The notes beneath the pieces are model-generated. The model was not told the DNA's origin. It worked only from the letters and a program-made list of their open reading frames with translations, and searched no databases. Source: Azolla caroliniana (lineage: Eukaryota > Polypodiophyta). From it: a DNA stretch of 64,000 nt. Of this stretch, positions 30,201 through 39,443 are shown one piece after another; position 1 is the stretch's first letter, and every line of letters begins with the position of its first letter. The stretch lies in NCBI GenBank assembly GCA_043228905.1, contig JBHGNT010000013.1, positions 2,480,001 to 2,544,000 on the forward strand, read 5' to 3'. Position numbers and translations under genes: made by a program.

Positions 30201-31007
30201 TGTCGGGTTTGCTACGCCCTTGCGTGCTGAAAGGAGGAGGGACCACGGGAGTCTCGGACCGAAGAGCAAGAGAGAGAGAAGTAAGAGAGATAGACCCGAT
30301 TACACAGAACCGAAGATTGCACCGGGACACGGCCCAACAAACAGAGATCACAAATAAACGCCGACGCAGATGGACGCAACAACGAAAGATATGTACTTCT
30401 GGATGCAAGAAAATAACAGACTACAGTATTACAACCCACGGTGGGGCACGAAATAGATACTAACGAAAACGAACAGGGCGGCGAACAGATGCCGACCCCT
30501 GTATGTCGCGACGCACAGAAAGGGGAAAACAGGTCGGAGGTGCTGCAGGACGCACTCGGGCGTTCCACGGAACAGCACAAGCCTCCTCGAACCTGCACAG
30601 GTACGCGATGGAGCAGAAGACAGAGAAAGCGGGAGTGAGAGAGAAGCCCCGGAATCGGTTCGGCAGCACTTCGTCCTCTCCGTCCGAGATTCCTGCAACA
30701 GCTCTTCCCTGCTCCTTATATCGGCCGTTGAGCAGGCCTTCCTGTCAGCTTTATTCCCTGTCCCCTTTGTCAGGGATCCCCTCCGTTCTGCACGCATCCG
30801 GGTAGTTACGCCGCCGACTCGTACAGTTCGCGCGCGTGACCGAAAAGACTGTTCGCGCGGTCTTTGTCTTCACTCGTGTTAGGGCCCGTTCCTGCCGGTT
30901 ATCCTCCTAATTCGATTCTATGTACAACTTGGAGCGTGCGCGTGTGAAGAACCGGTTCCTACGCCCCGGTGCGCCGATTCCGCTTAGGGACGGTTTTCTT
31001 CACGACA
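30201..31007 (-). repeat. D2 5' LTR
   Basis: 807 bp; identical to 23665-24471 apart from A for G at about 30249. The minus-strand TATA-like box lies at about 30714-30723. Confidence 0.96.
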
Positions 31008-32791
31008 ACGGTCTCTTTCTTCTCCCCGATCTTCACCGGTGTCTCTGTTGTCGCTCTTGCCCAATGAGGCCGCGAGTAATGGCTATCCGCCACCACTTCT
31101 TCTTCTTCCTCCTCTTCCGATCTTGCCATGGTTATGGCACTTGTTTTGACCTCCTCTTCATCAGATTGTTGTCGCTTCCTCTTAATAAGGTCCACGATAG
31201 TATCATGGAACTCCTTCTTCGCGATCCCAAGTAGCTCTCTCAAGGTAAGGTCGACATGACTATCTAAAACCTTCTCCTCAAGGACCTTCCGCAAGTTAGT
31301 TGTTTGTTCTATGTCCGACCTTAGCTTGTAAGTCGGTGCCGCTCGTTCTTTTCCTTTCTTCGTTGATTCTTCGACTTCCATCCGAGCAGGTTGGCTCGAT
31401 CCACCGGGCTTCATGTTTGTTTCACCAATCTCTTTTCTTGGGATAGGTTGGGGTGGCCCTTCTTTCCCTCCGTTCCTCGTGTTAGGTCGCTTTGATGTGC
31501 CATCTTCTTCACCAGTTCTCTTCCTCTTCTCTTCGACAAGGGCTTCATAGGTGTCACACACAACCTCCGCAAAGCTTGTGTTTTCATCGATTGGATCTGA
31601 CCATCCAGTTGCTCGTCGCACGTTTCAGTCAGCAAGTTTTAGATCCTCCGAATTGATTTTGCCTTTTTCTTCGCACTCGAAGACCGTTGGCCAAAACCCA
31701 GCTCCTGGCTTGATCATTTTAAGATTCTCTTTTCCAACTCGTATCCCAGCCGAAGCGGCATAGTGCATAGCCTCCACATGCCTTGCATCTTCTTCTTCTA
31801 CAATCTTTTTCAGCCCACCTCTTCCGAAGTTCACTCGTAGTGGCTTCCGGGTCTCGCTTGAGTGAATCATGTTGTCGTCCAAATAGACGACATTCTTGCG
31901 GATTGCATCTTGCAAGTTAGCACATTCCCTTCGTGAGTGTTCAAAGCTATCACACCACACACATCTATACGCTTCTTTTCCCTTGGGCCCGCGTCGACCT
32001 AAGTTGGCTAGCGATACCGCTTCAAACTTCTTGGAGAGCTCTTCGATTATAGACTCCTCCATTGCTTTCTTGTCGAAATTGTTGATCGGCTTACCAGGCT
32101 CAATCGTCGTAGGTGCCTTCTTCCACAATTGTGGATTCTCGACCTCAGCTTCCTCTTGCCATTGTCGCCGCTTATCAAAACGGCTACAAGCCTTCTTCAC
32201 CGCCGCCCAGTCCGCTACCAAACCATTTGGTTGTGTTTCATCCTCCAAGAAACTACCCAATTCTCGCCGATCTTTCGCATCCATTGCCTTTAGGAATAGC
32301 AAGACTTTATCTCCGTCGAGAACTCGTTGCTCGACACTCGGAAGTCGATGGTACTTCTGGTCGAATTCAGCATAAATTCCCGATGCACACAAATTCTTCC
32401 CTTTCTTCTCGATCCAATTCATTAACGCATGCCGAGTCATCCGCGATGCGTCTTCAAGCATGTATTCAGTGAGAAGAGCCCTTTCGAACTCCGCCCAAGT
32501 TGCATGCTCGTTTTGGATCTCCATCACGCGCTCACGGATCCCGGGTTCTACCACTCGCTTAAAGCTTGAAATTTGTTTTGGATCATGGACATCTCTTTGT
32601 TGCATCTCATTCCGGTAGGTAGCAAGGAAATTTGTGATGTTCTTCCCACCAAATCTTCCAACTGTCTCCACAGTTCGGTCAACAGCTTTGTCGACTAAAG
32701 CCTCCCGATCTCTCTCTTTCAGCATGAATTCGACGACGGACACCATGCCTTTCGTCAATTCTTCTCCTTGAGTTCCACTTGTCGAAGCCAT
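31008..32791 (-). pseudogene. D1 gag-protease, N-terminal part
   Basis: Starts MASTSGTQGEE at 32791. Capsid-like regions match D2 gag (VETVGRFGGKNITNFLATY, RKKLE-type helices, VLLFLKAMDAKDRRELG). The knuckle CVWCDSFEHSRREC fits CCHC. One in-frame TGA at 31625-31627 follows LKLAD; the neighbouring context (AD-stop-NVRRATGWSDP against D2 ...RVREMTGWSDP) suggests CGA became TGA. Downstream the frame stays open to ATTETPVKIGEKKETVV at 31008, where D2 is inserted. It would be a particle protein with protease if repaired; as it stands it is truncated. Confidence 0.9.
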
Positions 32792-32822
32792 CTTTGTACT
32801 TGATATCCTCCTACTGCCTCGC

Positions 32823-32840
32823 TTCACGTCGGGTTCACCA
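32823..32840 (-). promoter_or_regulatory. D1 primer-binding site (tRNA-Trp)
   Basis: Minus strand TGGTGAACCCGACGTGAA, 4 nt from the end of the 5' LTR and identical to the D2 site. Confidence 0.88.
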
Positions 32841-32844
32841 AAGA

Positions 32845-34498
32845 TGTCGCGAAAATACGACGAGGATACGCGAACTTGAGGCAGGACCCCGGGGCCTTCG
32901 ACCAGAGGATAATCACATTCGTGCGTTTATATTTTTAACAAATAACAGAAAGAAGAAATTTAATAATTTTCATTAACAAAGGAAAAAGAAATTACAATAT
33001 GTCCCAAGATTGGGATTTAGTAGTTTTAGATTTACTAAGAATAATAGAAAAGAAAAATTAGGGGTTTTGGTAGATATGGCTTCCGTAGGGAAAATTAGGA
33101 TTAGGTTATATGAGTATTATGGCTTCCGTAGGGAAGATTAGGGTTTTTGAGTGTTATGGCTTCCGTAGGGAATTTTAGGGTTTTTGAGAGATATGGCTTC
33201 CCTCAGATAAGGGAGTTGAGAAGAAAAAAAATTATAATATGGAGAGTCTATCCTAGTGTAGGAAAACAAATGGAATAAAAATGGAGTTCTCCCTTGATCA
33301 TAACTTTTTCACTTTTTGTTGCATGGCCTCTACTTTTAGTTGCCTAGCTTTTTCTTTTGGTTGCATGTGACTGTCCACATGACCTTTACTTTTTCCATGC
33401 ACTCCCTTCTTTAGTTGCTTGCATCCACATGGCCTTTACTTTAGTTCTCTTCAGTTTACTTTAGTTTGTTGCATGATCCAATCTTTCATCCGTCCGCGTC
33501 CAACATCGTCCGGTAGCCGATTCCATTTTGCTTGCCGGTCGGTTCCGGTTCCGATTTTGCTTGCCGGCCGGTTCCGGTTCCGGTTTCGATTTTGCTTGCC
33601 GGCCGGTTCCAGTTCCGGTTTTGCTTGCCGTCCGGTACCGGTTTGCTTGCCGGTTCCGGTTCCGGTTCCAGTTTTGCTTACCGGCCAGTTTCCGGCTTTG
33701 CTTGCCGACCGGTTTCCGGTTTGCATACCCGTTCCAGTTCCGGTTTGCTTGCCGGCTGGTTCCGGTTTTCCATACCAGCCGGTTTCCGGATTGCATACCG
33801 GCCCGTTTCCGAATTGCTTGCCGGTTCCGGTTCCGGTTTCGATTTTGCTTGCCGGCTCCGATTCCGGTTTCGATTTTGCTTGCCGGCCGGTTCCAGTTCC
33901 GGTTTTGCTTGCCGGCTCCGGTTCCGGTTTCGATTTTTCTTGCCGGCCGGTTCCAGTTCCGGTTTTGCTTGCCGGCCGGTACCGGTTTGCTTGCCGGTTC
34001 CGGTTCCGGTTTTGCTTACTGGCCGGTTTCCAGCTTTGCTTGCCGACCGGTTTCCGGTTTGCATACCCCTTCCAATTCCGGTTTGCTTGCCGGCCGGTTC
34101 CGGTCTTCGGATTGCATACCGGCCCGTTTCCGGATTTGCTTACCGGGCCCGTTTCCAGATTTGCTTACCGGCCGGTTTCCGGTTTTAGGGAATTTGGCCA
34201 CCATCATCCATCAAGACAAAGTGGCCAAAGTGCTCTTAGCACAAATGAAAAATGAGGGAGCTCAAGGTGTTTATATAGCCAGGGCCTTAACTTTCCTATC
34301 TATGTGGGATAGTTCTAATTTCTCTATCTAATCAAACTTCATTTTCTCATAACTTGATATGTATTTCTCCATTTTGTATATAGTAAAATGCATTTTGAAG
34401 CTCTTGAGTATATCCATCTTTCTATAGTAAGCTACTAATCTAATCTATAATAATTATTTCATTATTTTTTTACATAGTGTGTGAAGATTCACACGACA
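32845..34498 (-). repeat. D1 5' LTR
   Basis: 1,654 bp, 311 bp longer than the 3' LTR. The difference is mainly in the CCGG-rich array (about 33520-34180), with an extra copy of the ATGGCTTCCGTAGGGAA repeat near 33077-33175 and extra sequence around 33380-33500. Otherwise the ends match closely. Confidence 0.94.
33520..34180. repeat. CCGG-rich minisatellite in D1 5' LTR (expanded)
   Basis: Longest copy of the array, with alternating GGTTCCGGTTCCGGTTTCG and TTTGCTTGCCGGCCGGTTCC units. The long open frames found across it in several registers on both strands follow from the repeat period and are not counted as genes. Confidence 0.9.
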
Positions 34499-36536
34499 CC
34501 GGTCCCAAGATGACTTGTTTTTGGTTATCGAAAGCTGGCTCGCCGAGACGGGGTGCTAGATACGAACGTCGTGATAATGCATTTGCCTTCCCTTGGTGCT
34601 TCCCTGGACGATATGTAATTTTGAAGTCAAAACGCGTGAGGAAGTGGGACCACCGAGCTTGACGTCGATTCAACACACGAGCATCCTAAAAGTAGGCAAG
34701 GTTCTTGTGGTCACTAAATACGGTGACCGGATGAGAGGATCCCTCCAAAAAATGCCTCCATTGCATAAAAGAATCCACTATTACCAATAGCTCCTTATCA
34801 TGAATTTTGTAGTTGATTTCGGCGGCGTCAAACTTGCGTGAGTGAAAAGCCACAGGATGTAGCTTCTCATCATTCCCCTGTTGTGACAGAATGCTCCCCA
34901 ATGCAAAATCCGATGCGTCAGCTTCGATAATGAATGGTTTTTCCGGATCGACATGAGCTAGAATTGGAGCCGATGTAAATGCCTTTCTAAGACTCTCGAA
35001 AGCCATGTCTGTTTCTTCAGACCAGATGAACGGTTGTCCCTTCCTGTTAAGTTGTGTGAGAGGTAGAACGATCTTTGAGTAATCTTGTATGAACTTCCGG
35101 TAAAAATTGGCAAAGCCTAGGAAGCATTGCACATCCTGCACTGAACACGGAGTCTGCCATTCTACCACCGTTTTGACCTTAGCTGGGTCCATGGAGATGC
35201 CTTCTGACGAAATGATGTAGCCGAGAAATTCCACTTGGTTGCACCCGAAACTACATTTTTCCAGCTTTGCATACAGACCATGTTCTCGAAGTCGTTTTAG
35301 TACTAATAGTACATGAGAATCATGTTCTTCTTGGGTCTTTGAATAAACCAGTAGATCATCCAAATAGATGATCAAACAATCATCCAATAGATCTCGGAAT
35401 ATATCATTAGCCATGTGCTGCAAGATTGTCAGCACATTAGTGAGGCCGAACGGCATGACCGTATACTCAAAGTGCCCATATCTAGTGCGAAACGTGGTCT
35501 TCCATTCGTCACCAGGTCGGATCCGTACGAGGTTATATGCTCCCCGTAAGTCGATCTTCGTGAAGAACCTGGCACCATTGATCCGTTCTAATAGACTTGA
35601 GATAAGGGGAAGAGCATACCTATTCCTGATTGGAACCTTATTCAGGCCACGGTAATCTACAACTATACGAAGCGATCCATCCTTTTTCTTGACGAAGAAA
35701 ATGGGCGCGCCGGCTGGAGATTTCGAATGCCAAATGAAACTATTTTCCAAATTCTCCTCTATGTAGGCCCGAAGGACTTCCAGCTCGGTTGGTGACAAAT
35801 TGTAGATCGGTCCCCATGGCGGCTCTTTTCCCGGTTGTAAATCGATGGGGCAATCGTACGGTCGATGATGAGGAAGTGTATTGGCTTGTACTTTATCGAA
35901 CACATCGGCGTAATGATGATACTTCTCGGGAAGTTGAACGGTGGATTCTTCTTTAGTGGTGGTGGAGGGGTTTATTGATATTGCAAAGAGGAACATTTCC
36001 TCCTTGCGCCCTTTTTTACGCAACTGATGTAGCGAAATGGTTGCCATCTTCTGAGTTGACCCTTGGGTTTGTCGACACCGGATTTCTCTTGTTCTCCAAT
36101 CTATGTCTGGGTTATGTAACTCGAACCACGGCAATCCTAAAACTATGGGATGTTCTGGGATATTAATAATATTAAATGATACTACACATGCTAAGTTATC
36201 TAGGACAATATTAATGGGCTCTGACTCTTTTATGATATTTCCGGAAGCAATGGGACGTCCATCAATGACTACTACAGAGGCTGGACACTGGAGTTTTCTT
36301 AGGGATATCTTATTAGCTTGAGCAAATTTCTTATCCATAAAGCAAGAGTTAGCTCCGGAATCTAGGAGTGCTAGAATATGTACTGGAGGGGTAGTTTTAG
36401 TACTAACTATTACTTGGGCTACAAACACATCACTAACTTGCTTAGAGGGAATGGAACCACTAATGGGCTGCACAGATCTAGGGTTGTCCAACCAAAAGGC
36501 TCCTATTTTGGCTGGACTTAGTCGTTTAACTCTTCT
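34499..36536 (-). pseudogene. E pol: protease, RT, RNase H
   Basis: Opens in the -1 frame over the end of gag (VKRLSPAKIGAFWLDNP). Protease LLDSGANSCFMD; then [63 protein letters not shown] and IIYLDDLLVYSKT (catalytic YLDD intact). RNase H: EADASDFALGSILSQQ, HDKELLVIV, FSDHKNLAYF. A TAG at 34686-34688 lies in frame just before the RNase H tail ([12 protein letters not shown]). The region continues to 34503, where D1 interrupts it. Apart from that stop and the loss of the integrase core the coding sequence is well preserved, so E is younger than G1. Confidence 0.92.
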
Positions 36537-37615
36537 TCTAACTGACTAAGGACATCAAATCTGTTCGCTAGATCTGGGCTATTAGTACTATTAGGACTAT
36601 CAGATATCCCTACTGAAATAGGCTCGGGTTTAGTACAATTAGAACTAGCGACTATTTGGTTTACCTGTCTTCTTGGCCTATGGGGGCAATTTATTGCAAT
36701 ATGTCCTGGTCCACCGCAGTAAAGACATAGTCCATTTGTACGGCGTCGCTGCTTTTCTTCTTCGGATAATGGCCCTCGACGACGTGTAGTGTCAATCTCC
36801 ATCGAAGTCGGAGTATTCGCTGGAGGCGCATTATATGACTCCCTCGAAAAAGGTCTTGCTACCACTGAGGCGTAGGTGGGCTCTGATCTTGGCCTCGGCA
36901 TCTGTAGCTGTCGTTCCGAACGTCGCTCAAAGAGGCGGTTGTCACATCTCATTGCGCGACTGATTGCTTCTGTTAAGGACTTTGGCTCTTCGGGGAAGGT
37001 CAAGAGTAAATCCTTGACATCGTTGCGTAAACCATAACGGAATTGCTCCATCAACGCTTGATCATCCCAAGGGATATCAGCGGCGAGGAGGCGAAAATCT
37101 ACAGCGTATGCGGAGGCTGGACGGTCACCTTGGTGTAATCGCCGAATTTTGTTGATTGCGGTCCTGATGCTGTCAGTATCTCTGAAACATGCTTTAAACT
37201 CACCTAGAAACTCTTCAAAATTGTTGAGTAACGGAGATTCATTTTCTAATAGTGGAGCGAACCATGCCAACGCTGAGCCACTTAACAAAGTGCCTACTAA
37301 ACCCACTCGTGATGCATCGGTGGGATATCGGGAAGGATGCATTTGAATAACTAATCGTACCTGGTTAAGGAACCCTCTAAACTGTGATCGCGTTCCATCG
37401 AACTTCGTGGGAAGGCCAATCTTGGGTTCTTTATGAATCCCTTGTGTTCCGGGCCCTTGTTGTTGCATCGCTACGATGGTTGCTTCGAGTTGTTGCACGC
37501 GTAACGCAAGTTCCCCACACTGTTGTTGCGTTTGCTGCTTTTCTAAGGAGATTTGTTGAAGATCCCCCAGCAACCGTTGGTTTTCTTGTTCCAAAGCATG
37601 GAACTTCTCTTTCAA
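36518..37615 (-). pseudogene. E gag (coiled coil, capsid-like, CCHC knuckle)
   Basis: A 365-codon frame. The N-terminus (FHALEQENQRLLGDLQQ, QLEATIVAMQQQ) is a Gln/Leu-rich coiled coil; then LPTKFDGTRSQFRGFLNQV, GTLLSGSALAWFAPLLENES and FLGEFKACFRDTD form the retrotransposon-gag domain; the knuckle is CLYCGGPGHIAINC. No ATG opens this frame: the frame begins after TAA with TTG, while an ATG at 37619 (minus) lies in a different frame, which suggests a small indel near the start. The end overlaps pol in the -1 frame. It is homologous to the gag of G1. Confidence 0.85.
36524..36530 (-). promoter_or_regulatory. Possible -1 slippery site in E gag/pol overlap
   Basis: Minus strand GTTAAAC, one codon before the gag TAA (36518-36520); gag reads TTA AAC, pol reads GTT AAA. 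It differs by one base from the strong TTTAAAC heptamer. Function is inferred. Confidence 0.45.
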
Positions 37616-37742
37616 GCATTGAAATTACGAGAAAACAGATTGATATTCTTCAGCGCTAATAGTGGCAATGGGATGAAAGAAAAGAGGAATAAGAGATTAG
37701 TAGGAAATGAGAGAGACAGAAGGTAGGAAAATCGGTTCAAAC

Positions 37743-38182
37743 TGTTAGGAACAGTACGAAGATAGAGAAGTAATTAGTACTAAAAGAGGTATTAGTACTA
37801 AGAGAGGTGAAGAACTCTCGAGAGAAGGAAAGAGTGAGTGAGAGGGAGGGAGAGAGAGATCGAGATCGAGAGAGAGAGAGAGAGAGTGATGATAAGAAGA
37901 GATATATATTATATGAAGAAATTGTACAGTAACTAGGAGGCTTAAGACTGGCGTTGAACCGATTTGGTTCGAAATAATGCCTTGTGCGTCCTTTTATAGT
38001 GTTCTACGGAATACTCCTGAAGTTTCTAGAATGTTCCAAAGAAATTTGGAATATACATCAATTTTCTATAATAAAATATAAATGAAAATAATATTCTATG
38101 TATTACAATGTATAGTCTAATGGTCAAGAGCTTGACCCATGTAGCATAAGGTCATGGGTTCGAGTCTTGCCATATCATGACA
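37743..38182 (-). repeat. E 5' LTR
   Basis: 440 bp; TGTTAGGAACAG...CATGACA on the plus strand. It contains GA-rich microsatellite sequence at about 37852-37886 that the other LTR lacks. I could not recognise a tRNA primer site next to it. Confidence 0.92.
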
Positions 38183-38187
38183 ACAAC

Positions 38188-38577
38188 CAAACCATGGAAG
38201 GAACCCTCGGCTCGCGTCAGACACCCGTGTGCTCCCGTCCAGAGGTCCCCTTTTTGGTGTGTTTGCTCTAGAGCTCGAAGCTCTTTTCTCAACTCTGACT
38301 GGTTGTATTCCCTACGCTTCACGTGTGCGTCCTAACTACTATTGATATTCTACCCCGTTGCTTTACGTTGTTTTCTGCTATGTCATTCTCACTTTGCTAT
38401 TCTCTCGTACTGCATTGAGTCTGAAACCTATGACCACCTCCTTCCTACTCCTCTTTGTCTGTTCACAGTTTTTGTGTGTACGCGATGCGCAAGGCTCTTC
38501 CTCCTTTTTCGATTCCTTGGTTCAAGACCCCCGTGGTCTTGCCTCGTTTCTACGCATCTGCACGGAATACCGTGACA
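38188..38577 (+). repeat. A 5' LTR, second part
   Basis: Continues A's LTR after E (CAAACCATGGAAGGAACCC...GAATACCGTGACA). It matches 56935-57274 of the 3' LTR. The last 49 bp here have no counterpart there. Confidence 0.9.
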
Positions 38578-38581
38578 TATT

Positions 38582-38599
38582 TGGTGAACCCGACGTGAA
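38582..38599 (+). promoter_or_regulatory. A primer-binding site (tRNA-Trp)
   Basis: TGGTGAACCCGACGTGAA, 4 nt after the LTR end and identical to those of D1 and D2. Confidence 0.88.
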
Positions 38600-38624
38600 A
38601 CAGGGGCAGTAAAGGAATTTGAAG

Positions 38625-38956
38625 ATGAGTGGGAGCGAACTCGCCGAAGCGATGGCGGTGGCTGTAGACCGCCTAGTTATCGCTCGTGACGGCATGAGTG
38701 CGCTTGATAGGGCCATAAAAGCGACGGTCGACAAGATAGGCCAGTTCAGTTGGAAAGACGCCACGAGTTACCTAGAGGCCTACAAGTCCGAGATGCAGAT
38801 GAGGAACATTCCAGAGGATAGATGACTGACTGGGTTTCCTTGGGTCGTGAAGATGAGCATCCATGCGGAAGTGCTCGAAGTACAAGCGGGCTACTGCAAT
38901 TGGGCAGACTTCGCAGAGCGGATTCTTGAACGGTATAGCTTCGATGACTCGCTCCG
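38625..38956 (+). pseudogene. A gag, N-terminal part
   Basis: ATG at 38625 opens MSGSELAEAMAVAVDRLV, homologous to D2 gag. TGA at 38823-38825 interrupts NIPEDR-stop-LTGFP where D2 has EERRLAGFP. The sequence continues in frame (IHAEVLEVQ, ERILERYSFDDSLR) to 38956, where C3 is inserted in a CTCCG target. Confidence 0.9.
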
Positions 38957-39250
38957 TGTTGAAGACAAGGCCGTCAATGCAAGTAGCATTCGAATGGGGT
39001 TGAGTACCTGCGTATGACAGTTTCCAAGATCGTGCACAGAGATAGAGAGAGAGAGAGAGAGGAGGCACAAAAGACTCTTCCTATTCAATAGAAACAATAA
39101 TACAACCAACCTTACAAAAAGGTTACTAGGTCACTTTATATAGTGACAAACTTAGGGCAACTACCATTTATGCTAATTGCACAAATGGCCCAAACTTGAG
39201 CTATACAAAGGGATAGTGTGAATACGTCCATTATACACTTGTATTCGACA
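38957..39250 (-). repeat. C3 3' LTR
   Basis: 294 bp, unusually short. In sense TATATAAAG lies at about 39135-39143, and a GA microsatellite at about 39044-39061. Confidence 0.95.
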
Positions 39251-39443
39251 CTCCCCCGTAATGGGCGTATACATGGGTTATCTAAGATTACAGGTATAAA
39301 CCTAGGTTCTCGGACATATCAGTTTTGTTCGAGTCGGCAGGGTCCGAAGGCAGAAGGCCGAACTGGTCGGGTCGGAAGAGTTGAAGCCGATCATTAAGGA
39401 ACTGATGTCGGTTGTCTGAAACCATCCTGCGCTGTGTCCGGCT

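Larger units (their letters stand above)
23665..31007 (-). mobile_element. D2: intact tRNA-Trp Ty3/gypsy element
   Basis: Two 807-bp LTRs (23665-24471 and 30201-31007; TGTCGGGTTTGC...TCTTCACGACA) differ at one position that I could find (about 23710 against 30249). They are flanked by ACGG (23661-23664 and 31008-31011). On the minus strand: LTR, tRNA-Trp primer site, gag-protease (708 codons), pol in the -1 frame (about 1,165 codons), polypurine tract, LTR. No disabling change is visible, so this is an autonomous, recently inserted and perhaps active copy. It interrupts D1 inside its protease. Confidence 0.97.
18563..34498 (-). mobile_element. D1: tRNA-Trp Ty3/gypsy element
   Basis: LTRs 18563-19905 and 32845-34498 (TGTCGCGAAAATACG...TTCACACGACA) are flanked by CCGG on both sides (18559-18562 and 34499-34502). 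The 5' LTR (right) is followed on the minus strand by an 18-nt tRNA-Trp primer site, gag-protease, a -1 overlapping pol and a polypurine tract. It lies in E's pol; removing it and one CCGG rejoins E. D2 (23665-31007) is inserted in its protease coding region. One stop in gag and several deletions in pol disable it. Confidence 0.95.
17092..38182 (-). mobile_element. E: chromodomain Ty3/gypsy element lacking integrase core
   Basis: LTRs 17092-17501 and 37743-38182 (TGTCAGGAACAG...CATGACA) are flanked by ACAAC (17087-17091 and 38183-38187). On the minus strand the order is gag, protease-RT-RNase H, integrase zinc finger, chromodomain. D1 is inserted between RNase H and integrase (18563-34498). 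The integrase catalytic core is deleted at about 18115-18122. The right LTR is about 30 bp longer, mainly through an added GA-rich stretch at about 37852-37886. Confidence 0.94.

Noticed and set aside
33419-34331. Long open frames (up to 278 codons) in several registers across the D1 LTR
   Set aside because: They are created by the CCGG minisatellite, occur on both strands and in parallel frames, and have no domain. The same happens at 19080-19740 and 10081-10540.
17087-38187. Treating E's two LTRs as separate solo LTRs
   Set aside because: Matching ACAAC duplications, polypurine tract and the E coding order across the D1 insertion show one element.
38340-38612. Short frames in A's LTR as a leader peptide gene
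   Set aside because: They lie within the LTR, are not conserved in the other LTR and end before the primer site.
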